A stretch of DNA of 53,297 nucleotides from Sphingomonas sp. GTDB taxonomy: Bacteria > Pseudomonadota > Alphaproteobacteria > Sphingomonadales > Sphingomonadaceae. Both the position numbers and the translations under genes were made by a program. The notes under the pieces were generated by a model, which worked only from the letters and a program-made list of their open reading frames with translations, ran no database searches and was not told where the DNA came from. The stretch covers positions 1 to 53,297 of the forward strand of contig NZ_JACCSU010000005.1 in NCBI RefSeq assembly GCF_013812825.1, read 5' to 3'. Shown here one piece after another: positions 10,209 through 17,929 of the stretch. The first letter of the stretch is position 1, and every line of letters begins with the position of its first letter.

Positions 10209-10231
10209 GTTACTTAGGGTGCCTCGGTAAC
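10209..10231. promoter_or_regulatory. candidate HxlR operator
   Basis: An interrupted palindrome lies between hxlR and azoR. GTTAC at 10209-10213 faces GTAAC at 10227-10231, and inside them AGG faces CCT, giving 8 of 10 matched positions around a centre at 10220. It lies 24 bases upstream of the azoR start, where a repressor would block initiation. The palindrome is seen directly; binding by HxlR is inferred from position and from the GTTAC/TTAC half-sites known for this family. Confidence 0.55.
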
Positions 10232-10254
10232 AAATCCATACCTAGGAGGCAATA

Positions 10255-10806
10255 GTGACCATCTTGCACATCGACAGCAGCATCAACGGAGACAACAGCG
10301 CCAGCCGGGCGATCAGTCGATCCATCCTCGAACAGCTGCGCTCGACGAGCCCGCAGCCGCGGGTCATTCGGCGGGACCTGGTCGCCCAGCCGCTGCCGCA
10401 CCTCACAATGGCTTCGTTCAACGACCAGGAAGTGCTCGAGGAATTCCTGGCGGCGGATACGCTCGTCATTGGTGCTCCGATGTATAATTTCACGCTGCCG
10501 ACGCAGCTCAAGGCATGGCTCGACCGCATTCTCGTCGCCGGCAAGACGTTCCACTATACCGCCGACGGGCCGGAGGGGCTGGCTTCGGGCAAGCGCGTGA
10601 TCGTCGCGCTGGCACGCGGCGGAATCTACAACGCGGGCTCGCCGGCCGCCGCGCTCGAGCATCTCGAAAGCTATTTGCGCGGCGTGTTCAACTTCATCGG
10701 CATCGAGCCGGAATTCGTCGCTGCCGACGGCCTCAACATGGGGACCGAGCAGCGCGAGGCCTCGATCAGCCAGGCGCTTGGGCAGACCGTCCGCCTCGCC
10801 GCCTAG
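10255..10806 (+). CDS. azoR: FMN-dependent NADH-azoreductase
   Basis: A 183-residue flavodoxin-like quinone/azo reductase. 'ILHIDSSINGDNSASRAIS' binds FMN phosphate, 'GAPMYNFTLPTQLKAWLDRI' and 'ARGGIYNAG' are the AzoR signature segments. These enzymes reduce quinones or azo compounds with NADH and protect against electrophiles. Start is GTG at 10255 with TAGGAGG at 10243-10249. It is slightly shorter than the common 195-210 residues, mostly in the linker before the final strand. Its stop codon and that of the convergent E2 gene interlock in one CTAG (10803-10806). Regulation by the divergent HxlR is likely. Confidence 0.92.
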   Translation: MTILHIDSSINGDNSASRAISRSILEQLRSTSPQPRVIRRDLVAQPLPHLTMASFNDQEVLEEFLAADTLVIGAPMYNFTLPTQLKAWLDRILVAGKTFHYTADGPEGLASGKRVIVALARGGIYNAGSPAAALEHLESYLRGVFNFIGIEPEFVAADGLNMGTEQREASISQALGQTVRLAA

Positions 10807-12116
10807 CTGAGCAGTCGCAGCGGGTTTTCGATCAGCGCCTTCATCGCCTGGAGGAAGCTTGCCGCGTCCCAGCCATCGACGACTCGATGGTCGCAGGACA
10901 GCGACAGGTTCATCCGCTTGGCGACCTCGATCTCGCCGTCGATCACAACGACCTTCTCCTCCACCTTGTTGACGGCGATGATCGCCACCTCGGGCCGGTT
11001 GATCACCGGGGTCGAGGTGATCCCGCCCAGCGGCCCGAGGCTCGACAGGGTGATGGTCGAGCCGGTCAGCTCGTCGCGGCTCGCCTTGCCGCTGCGCGCC
11101 GCCTCGGCGAGACGCAGGATTTCGGATGCGAGCTGCCAGACGCTCATCCGCTCGGCATTGCGGATGACCGGCACCATCAGCCCGCCCTCCGTCTGGGTCG
11201 CCATGCCCAGGTGCACGGCGCCGTGCCGCATGAGTTCCATCGCGTCGTCGTTGAAGGTCGCGTTGAGCATCGGCCACTCCGCGATCGACTTGCCCATCGC
11301 GGTGATCAGGAAGGGGAGCAGAGTCAGCTTGGGGTTGTCGCCGCGGTCGCGGTTCATCATTGCCCGGGTGTCTTCGAGCGCGGTGACATCGAACTCCTCG
11401 ACGAGCGTGAAGTGCGGGATCCGGCGCTTGGCCTCGGCCATGTTCTCGGCGATCTTGCGGCGCAGGCCGACGACCTTGATCGTCTCGTCCTGGCGGTGGG
11501 TTGTTCCCCGTCCGGATACGCTGCCGCCATTGTAAAGCAGGAAAGCGTCGAGGTCGGAGTGGCGCACCCGGTCGCCCGCGGTCTTCACTTGCGCGAGGTC
11601 GATGCCGAGATCGCGCGCCCGTTGGCGGACGGCCGGGGAGGCGAGGGTCTTTGGCTTTGAAGTCTCGCTCGTCCTGAGCGAAGTCGAAGGGCGTTGCCCG
11701 GTGGTCGGTGCCGACCGCCCTTCGACTTCGGCCTTCGGCCTTCGCTCAGGACGAACGGGTTCCTCTTTGTCTTCGACATCGACGCTGGGCATCGCCTCTT
11801 CCTGAGCCGGCGTCGGCCGCTCGGCGCCGTCGGCGATCGGCACTTCTGTTTTCGATTCTTCGGCGGCCCTGGCGCCATCGGTTTCGATCACCGCGAGCAC
11901 CGAGCCGATCGGGATCTGATCGCCGACCTCGCCGGCCAGCTCGACGACCTTGCCGGCGACCGGCGTTTCCATCTCGACCGTCGCCTTGTCGGTCATCATG
12001 TCGGCGAGCTGCTGGTCTTCCTCGACCCGGTCGCCGACCTTGACGTGCCAGGCGACGATCTCCGCCTCGGCGATTCCTTCGCCGATGTCGGGCAGCTTGA
12101 ACTCGTATCGCGCCAT
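10803..12116 (-). CDS. branched-chain oxo-acid dehydrogenase E2 (dihydrolipoyl acyltransferase)
   Basis: A 437-residue E2 subunit. An N-terminal lipoyl domain (residues 3-77) carries lipoyl lysine in 'MTDKATVEME', then comes a long linker (about 80-155), a peripheral-subunit-binding domain ('ASPAVRQRARDLGIDLAQVKTAG', about 153-190), and a catalytic domain ending with 'DHRVVDGWDAASF', which holds the catalytic His and Asp. It transfers the acyl group from E1 to CoA. One base of its ATG overlaps the E1beta stop (TAATG). Residues about 121-150 of the linker are encoded by an inserted REP-like palindrome (separate entry). No E3 gene is present in the window. Confidence 0.93.
   Translation of the reverse strand: MARYEFKLPDIGEGIAEAEIVAWHVKVGDRVEEDQQLADMMTDKATVEMETPVAGKVVELAGEVGDQIPIGSVLAVIETDGARAAEESKTEVPIADGAERPTPAQEEAMPSVDVEDKEEPVRPERRPKAEVEGRSAPTTGQRPSTSLRTSETSKPKTLASPAVRQRARDLGIDLAQVKTAGDRVRHSDLDAFLLYNGGSVSGRGTTHRQDETIKVVGLRRKIAENMAEAKRRIPHFTLVEEFDVTALEDTRAMMNRDRGDNPKLTLLPFLITAMGKSIAEWPMLNATFNDDAMELMRHGAVHLGMATQTEGGLMVPVIRNAERMSVWQLASEILRLAEAARSGKASRDELTGSTITLSSLGPLGGITSTPVINRPEVAIIAVNKVEEKVVVIDGEIEVAKRMNLSLSCDHRVVDGWDAASFLQAMKALIENPLRLLS
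11669..11754. repeat. REP-like inverted repeat inside the E2 linker
   Basis: The left arm (11669-11693) begins TCGTCCTGAGCGAAGTCGAA. The right arm (11716-11754) is its inverted copy with a 14-base internal duplication (GCCGAAG twice). The loop contains a second small dyad (GTCGG-TGC-CGAC). The CGTCCTGAGC...GTCGAAGG signature is one I associate with dispersed palindromes in sphingomonads and other high-GC bacteria. It is read through in frame within the E2 gene without a stop. Only this one full copy occurs in the window. Confidence 0.75.
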
Positions 12117-13129
12117 TAGTCGGACATCACTTTCTCAAGCGCTTTCTGCATGCGTTTCGGGCCGGGGAAATAGGCCCATTCGTAGGAATGCGGGTAGGGC
12201 GTGTCCCAGCCGGTGACCCGTTCGACCGGGCTTTCGAGATGGTAGAAGCAGCGCTCCTGCACCAGCGCGGCGAGTTCGGCCCCGAAGCCGCTGGTCCGCG
12301 GGGCTTCCTGGACCACCAGGCAGCGGCCGGTCTTCTCGACCGAAGCTTCGATCGCTGCGATGTCCAGCGGCACCAGAGTGCGCAGATCGATCACCTCGGC
12401 GTCGATGCCCTGCTCCTCGACGGCGGCCAGGGCGACGTGGACCATCGTCCCGTAAGCCAGCAGCGTCAGCGCTTCGCCCTTGCGGACCACGGCGGCCTTG
12501 CCGAGCGGCACGGTGTAATGACCGTCCGGCACCTCGCTCGCCGGGTGCTTGGCCCATGGCGTCACCGGCCGGTCGTGGTGGCCGTCGAAAGGGCCGTTGT
12601 AGATTCGCTTTGGCTCGAAGAAGATCACCGGGTCCGGGTCTTCGATCGCGGCGATCAGCAGGCCCTTGGCGTCGTGCGGCGTCGACGGAATGACCACCTT
12701 CAGCCCGGCGATGTGGGTAAACAGGCTCTCGGGGCTTTGGCTGTGGGTCTGGCCGCCGAAGATGCCGCCGCCATAGGGGCTGCGGATGACCATCGGCATC
12801 GCCCATTCGCCGGCGGTCCGGTAGCGAATCTTGGCGACCTCGCTGACGATCTGGTCGTAGCCCGGGTAGATGTAGTCGGCGAACTGGATCTCGACGACTG
12901 GCTTCAGGCCGTAAGCCGCCATGCCGACCGCCGTTGCGACGATCCCGCCTTCTGAGATCGGGGAATCGAACACCCGCGATGAGCCGAACTCGCGCTGCAG
13001 CCCTTCGGTGGCGCGGAATACGCCGCCGAAATAGCCGATGTCCTCACCGAACACGACGACATCGGGATCGCGCGCCATCATCACCTTGTGGGCGCTGTTG
13101 ATCGCCTGGATCATGTTCATGTTCGGCAC
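12116..13129 (-). CDS. branched-chain oxo-acid dehydrogenase E1 beta subunit
   Basis: A 337-residue transketolase-Pyr-type subunit. 'NMIQAINSAHKVMM', 'VFGEDIGYFGGVFRATEGL' (catalytic Glu region), 'FDSPISEGGIVATAVGMA' and 'EFADY-like IQFADYIYPGYDQI' match BCKDH E1beta. It pairs with E1alpha to decarboxylate branched-chain 2-oxo acids (Val/Leu/Ile breakdown). I start it at GTG 13129, four codons before NMIQ as in relatives, with GGCGAG about 8 bases upstream; ATG 13120 is an alternative. It lies 4 bases after E1alpha. Confidence 0.92.
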   Translation of the reverse strand: MPNMNMIQAINSAHKVMMARDPDVVVFGEDIGYFGGVFRATEGLQREFGSSRVFDSPISEGGIVATAVGMAAYGLKPVVEIQFADYIYPGYDQIVSEVAKIRYRTAGEWAMPMVIRSPYGGGIFGGQTHSQSPESLFTHIAGLKVVIPSTPHDAKGLLIAAIEDPDPVIFFEPKRIYNGPFDGHHDRPVTPWAKHPASEVPDGHYTVPLGKAAVVRKGEALTLLAYGTMVHVALAAVEEQGIDAEVIDLRTLVPLDIAAIEASVEKTGRCLVVQEAPRTSGFGAELAALVQERCFYHLESPVERVTGWDTPYPHSYEWAYFPGPKRMQKALEKVMSD

Positions 13130-13133
13130 GGGG

Positions 13134-14432
<1,299 letters not shown>

Positions 14433-14508
14433 TTAATCGCCCCGCGCGGGGTCGGCAACTGCGCGCCCGCGTTGACCTTTCTCGGCCCGCGAGGCTAGGG
14501 GCGCGGCA

Positions 14509-14796
14509 ATGGCCGACCAGGTTCCAGAGCTGCCCGACCGGCTGTCGCTCGATCCGCGCAGCCCGTTCTTCAACCAGGAAGTGCTGAGCCGCGGCGTCGG
14601 CATCCGCTTCAACGGCCAGGAAAAGACCAACGTCGAGGAATATTGCGTTTCCGAAGGCTGGATCCGCGTCGCCGCCGGGCGCAGCCGCGACCGCTACGGC
14701 AACCCCATGACCATCAAGCTCAACGGCAAGGTCGAGCCCTATATCGAGGAGCCGGCTCAGCCGGCGGGCGGCGAGGGCGTCGCGTCCGAGGGATAG
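14509..14796 (+). CDS. DUF3297 family protein
   Basis: A 95-residue protein matching the DUF3297 pattern from end to end: 'PDRLSLDPRSPFFNQEVLSRGVGIRFNG', 'KTNVEEYCVSEGWIRV', 'GNPMTIKLNGKVEPY'. The family has no assigned function. A TTGACC at 14472 with CTAGGG 17 bases later would place transcription start only a few bases before the ATG, so the message may be nearly leaderless; AGGGG at 14496-14500 could also serve as a ribosome site. Its last 40 bases overlap the convergent gene. Confidence 0.85.
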   Translation: MADQVPELPDRLSLDPRSPFFNQEVLSRGVGIRFNGQEKTNVEEYCVSEGWIRVAAGRSRDRYGNPMTIKLNGKVEPYIEEPAQPAGGEGVASEG

Positions 14797-14993
14797 GACG
14801 GGTTCAGGCGTCCGCGCCGGCCATAGGCGTAAAGCTTCTTCGCCCCGTATCCGAGGGCGAGCACGGCGGCCAGAGGTCCGAGCCCACGCCGGGCGATGGC
14901 CGCAATGCCTAGGCCCATCAAGGCGCCCTTGGCGCCGCTGTTGCGGCCGGCGATCCGGTTGCCGATCCATGCGCCTGCAAGCTTGCCAAACAT
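14757..14993 (-). CDS. small glycine-rich membrane-associated protein
   Basis: A 78-residue protein with a Gly/Ala-rich hydrophobic middle ('GALMGLGIAAIARRGLGPLAAVLALGYGAKKLYAYG', about residues 24-58), flanked by basic stretches. It resembles glycine-zipper proteins that insert in or lie on the membrane. No family is recognised. Its 3' end overlaps the DUF3297 gene by 40 bases in convergent orientation. An RBS-like AAGGGA precedes the start on the minus strand (about 15000-15005). Confidence 0.6.
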   Translation of the reverse strand: MFGKLAGAWIGNRIAGRNSGAKGALMGLGIAAIARRGLGPLAAVLALGYGAKKLYAYGRRGRLNPSYPSDATPSPPAG

Positions 14994-15165
14994 CGTCGTG
15001 TCCCTTCTCCAAAGAGTGCTTCAGCGAATCAAGCGCCGGGAGGCCAATGGGTTCCGTCGTTCGCGCCGCGCCGACTTGGTGCGTTTCGCCAAGTCTTGGT
15101 TGGTGAAACCTCCCAACCGGCTCCCCGGCAGCTGGTAACGGATCGCTTTTCGCGGTTTTCCGGGA

Positions 15166-15182
15166 TTGGCACGCACCTTGAA
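15166..15182 (+). promoter_or_regulatory. sigma54-like -24/-12 promoter of the psp operon
   Basis: TTGGCACG at 15166-15173, four bases, then TTGAA at 15178-15182 match the sigma54 consensus (YTGGCACG-N4-TTGCW) except for A in place of C at the -12 element. It lies 56 bases before the first small ORF. The psp operon of enterobacteria is sigma54-dependent, which makes this match more credible. No enhancer-binding regulator (PspF) gene is in the window, so activity is inferred. Confidence 0.5.
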
Positions 15183-15237
15183 TTGAACCAGGCAGCGAAC
15201 CGCGATGATGAGCGGTCGAAAAAAGGGAGATTTAGGA

Positions 15238-15375
15238 ATGTCTGGTCGACCGAAGATTTCGCAGTCCGTGATTGCAGCGTTCGCAGCGCTGCTGATGAGC
15301 ACGCTTGCCGTCGGCGCAGCCGTCGGCCCGGCGCAAGCCGTCGCCAGCCCGGTTGGTGTCGGCCTCCATGCTTGA
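15238..15375 (+). CDS. 45-residue putative leader/small exported protein before pspA
   Basis: ATG at 15238 follows GGGAGATTTAGG. The 45-residue product has a basic start (SGRPK), a hydrophobic helix ('VIAAFAALLMSTLAVGAAVG', residues 11-30) and a PAQA-VAS segment that looks like a signal-peptidase site, leaving only about 10 residues. Its stop (15373-15375) lies inside the beginning of pspA, which starts at 15368, giving an 8-base overlap and likely translational coupling. It could be a stress-responsive leader peptide or a small membrane component; no homologue is recognised. Confidence 0.55.
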   Translation: MSGRPKISQSVIAAFAALLMSTLAVGAAVGPAQAVASPVGVGLHA

Positions 15376-16150
15376 GCTTGGACTGATCGAGGCCCGGGTG
15401 CCGACGCGCACCCCGCGCATGCCCGAGCGTGAGCCGCGGCCAACCGCCCGCTTCGCGCCGCTCGCAGCGCTGTTCAAGGGCCCGATCTTCTCCCGCACGC
15501 GGGACATTTTCGCGGCCAACATGACCGAGCTTCTCGATCGCTCGGAGGATCCGGCGCGGATGATCCGGATGATCATCCTCGAGATGGAGGAGACTTTGGT
15601 CGAGGTTCGAGCTTCGGCGGCGCGGGCGATCGCCGACGGCAAGGAGATGCGCCGGGCGTGGAAGCGTCTGGATGAACTGCAGGCCAGCTGGACCGAGAAG
15701 GCCGAGCTGGCCTTGTCCAAGGACCGCGAGGACCTGGCCAAGGCGGCCCTGATCGAGCGCCAGAAGGCCGCCGACATGGCCGAGGGCTTAAAGGCCGAGA
15801 TCGCGGTCATCGACGACACGTTGAAGGGCTATGAGGCGGACATCGCCAAGCTCCAGGCCAAGCTTCGCGAGGCGCGCGCCCGGCAGAATGCGATCGCCGC
15901 CCGCTTCGAGAGCGCGGTGAGCCGGGCCAAGGCGCGCGAGATCATGAGCGGCAGCCGCACCGAGGACGCGTTCTCGCGCTTCGAGCTTCTCGAGCGCCGC
16001 GCCGACTTTGCCGAAGGACGGGCCGACGCGCTCGGAATGACCGGCCCCAAAAGCCTCGAGGAAGAGATCGCCGAATTGAAGGCGGCCGAAAAGGTCGACG
16101 CCGAACTGGAAGCCATGAAAGCCGCCCGAAACGCGGCGCAAGTTCAATAA
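15368..16150 (+). CDS. pspA: phage shock protein A (PspA/IM30 family)
   Basis: A 260-residue coiled-coil protein. The core 'FSRTRDIFAANMTELLDRSEDPARMIRMIILEMEETLVEVR' and long Glu/Lys/Ala-rich helices define PspA, an ESCRT-III-like protein that binds stressed inner membrane. Canonical PspA begins only a few residues before FSRTRD. Here no start codon exists at that point, and the frame adds about 40 Pro/Arg-rich residues ahead of it. ATG 15368 is the best supported start because it overlaps the small upstream ORF; ATG 15419 is an alternative. pspC follows after 15 bases. Confidence 0.9.
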   Translation: MLELGLIEARVPTRTPRMPEREPRPTARFAPLAALFKGPIFSRTRDIFAANMTELLDRSEDPARMIRMIILEMEETLVEVRASAARAIADGKEMRRAWKRLDELQASWTEKAELALSKDREDLAKAALIERQKAADMAEGLKAEIAVIDDTLKGYEADIAKLQAKLREARARQNAIAARFESAVSRAKAREIMSGSRTEDAFSRFELLERRADFAEGRADALGMTGPKSLEEEIAELKAAEKVDAELEAMKAARNAAQVQ

Positions 16151-16165
16151 AGAAGGGGAAGGGCA

Positions 16166-16561
16166 ATGGCCCGCAAGACATATCGCTATTCACTCAATCG
16201 CCGGGACGCCAAGCTGGTCGGGGTCTGCTCGACGCTGGGCGAGCGGTTCGGGATCGACCCGACGTTCATCCGCGTCGGCTTCGTCGCCGCGGTGTTCCTC
16301 ATCAGCTGGGAAGTGGCCCTTGTCACCTACGCCGCGCTCGGGATCTATTTCACGATCCAGCGCAAGCGCGAGGTCGACGGCAGTCCGCGCCGCAGCGAGT
16401 TCGACCGCATGGCCGATACGCCGAAGGTGCGCCCCACCGTCCACGCGATGCGCACCGAGCTCGACGCGACCGACCGCCGGCTGATGGCGATCGACGATCA
16501 CCTTGCAACCCCGAACCATGAGCTGGCGCGCGAGATCGACGCGCTGCGGGAGGAGAAGTGA
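16166..16561 (+). CDS. pspC: PspC-domain protein
   Basis: A 131-residue protein. The PspC domain ('RYSLNRRDAKLVGVCSTLGERFGIDPTFIRVGFV', residues 6-39) leads into one or two hydrophobic helices (about 40-70), followed by a charged C-terminal tail (72-131) predicted as coiled coil. PspC is the inner-membrane partner that recruits PspA. AAGAAGGGGAAGGG before the ATG is a strong ribosome site. Its TGA shares a base with the next ATG. Confidence 0.9.
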   Translation: MARKTYRYSLNRRDAKLVGVCSTLGERFGIDPTFIRVGFVAAVFLISWEVALVTYAALGIYFTIQRKREVDGSPRRSEFDRMADTPKVRPTVHAMRTELDATDRRLMAIDDHLATPNHELAREIDALREEK

Positions 16562-16791
16562 TGGACCCGCTTTCTATTGGGCTGCTGGCCGCAGGCATTT
16601 TCGCGGCGCTTGCGACGGCGAGCTGGGCGGCGCTCAAGGGCTGGCAGGGCTGGCTCGAGCTGAAGCGGTTCGAGCTGACCCATGGTGCCGCCGACCACAA
16701 TCTGCCGCCGGCCACCGGCCGAATCGAGATAGCCGACCTTCGCGAGAGGGTGCGCAAACTCGAAGCGATTGCCGCTGGGATCGACCTCTAA
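16561..16791 (+). CDS. PspB-like membrane/coiled-coil protein
   Basis: A 76-residue protein with one N-terminal transmembrane helix (about 4-24) and a C-terminal leucine-zipper-like end 'IADLRERVRKLEAIAAGIDL'. The overall plan and the R-x-R-x-x-x-LE-x-I end resemble PspB, the PspC partner. The middle (27-55) is not PspB-like, so this is a structural analogy with weak sequence support. It overlaps the pspC stop by one base. Its TAA stop lies within the 8-bp target duplication of the transposon. Confidence 0.68.
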   Translation: MDPLSIGLLAAGIFAALATASWAALKGWQGWLELKRFELTHGAADHNLPPATGRIEIADLRERVRKLEAIAAGIDL

Positions 16792-16796
16792 AAAAA
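16789..16796. repeat. left target-site duplication of the transposon
   Basis: TAAAAAAA here is repeated exactly at 20811-20818 on the other side of the element. Eight bases is the duplication length known for the IS1595 family. The first three bases are the stop codon of the pspB-like gene. Confidence 0.92.
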
Positions 16797-16819
16797 GGGA
16801 ATTATATACGAAACTAGAC
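16797..16819 (+). repeat. left terminal inverted repeat
   Basis: This 23-bp end starts GGGAATTATATACG and is perfectly complementary to 20788-20810. The A/T-rich core differs sharply from the surrounding GC-rich DNA. Confidence 0.95.
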
Positions 16820-16829
16820 GGAGCGGGGT

Positions 16830-16973
16830 CTAATTTGGCTTCCGCTTCGGCTTCTTAATCTTCTTGTCCGCTGCCTTGAAAATCGCCTTGGCAATCTTCT
16901 CTGGCGATGCAGGAATGCGCTCAACCTTGTTCGTGATCGGTCGGCCCCTTGGCCGGGCTGGATTCTCTGCCAT
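16830..16973 (-). CDS. 47-residue basic ORF inside the transposon
   Basis: The ATG at 16973 follows the specificity-subunit stop (16976-16978) by two bases. The product begins MAENPARPRGRPITNKVERI, then 'PASPEKIAKAIFKAADKKI' and a Lys-rich end (KKPKRKPN). It is strongly basic and has an AT-hook-like RPRGRP. It ends 11 bases from the inverted repeat. I associate similar short 'RPRGRP...IAKAIF' proteins with mobile-element surroundings in alphaproteobacteria, but no function is known to me. Candidates are a DNA-binding accessory to transposition or a control factor for the methylase genes. Confidence 0.6.
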   Translation of the reverse strand: MAENPARPRGRPITNKVERIPASPEKIAKAIFKAADKKIKKPKRKPN

Positions 16974-16975
16974 AT

Positions 16976-17929
16976 CTAGATGCTCTTACTGTAGGGAAGC
17001 GATTTCACGTAACCCTCCATGAAGGCCAAGTCCGGCTCGCCCGCCGCGTCGACAGGAAGCCGGATGATCGACTCTTTCATCCGGCCAAGGTGCCACTTCC
17101 GCCCGTAGCTAAACCGGAATTTCTCGCGTCGGATTAGCGCGCAAATGAACATGGCGACATAAACGTTCATATCGAATTTCGGGTAGAGAACATTGATGTC
17201 ATCCGAGGCCCAGAACGGTGCCGACTGGTAGAACGCCTCGCCGACGCTGCCATTATAGCTGACGGTGATGGTCCCGGCTTCGTGGTTCGGAGCGGCGCTG
17301 ACATACTGCCGGTAGCCGTTGCCTGAATCTATCGCACCGATGAAGGGCGTTTCGCCTTCCTCCATGGCGCTTTTGGTGAGCCGTTGCCCTTTCTTGATGT
17401 CAAACAGGGCGTCGTAGCGAAATGGCTTCCAGCTATCGGGCGCGATTGGCGGCGTCGGAGTGCAACTCACGCCCGCATCCGCGCCCATGATTTGATTCAG
17501 ATCGACAGCATTCACCCACAATGGAATTTCGTCGACGGTAGGCACCGGTAACGTCGGAAGCGTCTTATTGGCCTGTCGGCCGTAGTTATAGCGGAAGCGG
17601 TTCGACTTGATGCAGAGGCAGTAAAACAGGACTTGCTGTTTCGTCAGCGCGACCTTCGGGCGGAGAATCGCGACATCCCTTCCGCAGTAGAACTCGGCTT
17701 CCTGGATAAAGGTGGTTAGGACGCCGTTCCCGCCAAGCGCGCACGATATGTCTCCGGCGGGGGCGGATTCCAGATCGTCGATTGGTGCCACGTAGGCGGA
17801 GATGCCGTTGTGCCCCATTTGACGGGAGACGAACGCTACCCCCTCACTCGCCGAAACTATCTCAAGCGCGTTAAGCTCTAGCGAGTGCCCATAACGGACA
17901 TCAAAAACCTCGGAGACGGGGCACGTCAT
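16976..17929 (-). CDS. DNA specificity subunit (type I S / BcgI-B-like)
   Basis: A 317-residue protein made of two similar target-recognition domains. The first ends near 'FRYNYGRQANKTLPTLPVP' (about residue 112-130). The second contains 'FDIKKGQRLTKSAMEEGETPFIGA' and ends with 'FRFSYGRKWHLGRMKESIIRLPV'. Long coiled coils of classical HsdS are missing, and the length is close to BcgI subunit B. It would direct the partner nuclease-methylase to a bipartite recognition site. Its ATG overlaps the upstream stop (ATGA). Recognition sequence cannot be deduced. Confidence 0.84.
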   Translation of the reverse strand: MTCPVSEVFDVRYGHSLELNALEIVSASEGVAFVSRQMGHNGISAYVAPIDDLESAPAGDISCALGGNGVLTTFIQEAEFYCGRDVAILRPKVALTKQQVLFYCLCIKSNRFRYNYGRQANKTLPTLPVPTVDEIPLWVNAVDLNQIMGADAGVSCTPTPPIAPDSWKPFRYDALFDIKKGQRLTKSAMEEGETPFIGAIDSGNGYRQYVSAAPNHEAGTITVSYNGSVGEAFYQSAPFWASDDINVLYPKFDMNVYVAMFICALIRREKFRFSYGRKWHLGRMKESIIRLPVDAAGEPDLAFMEGYVKSLPYSKSI

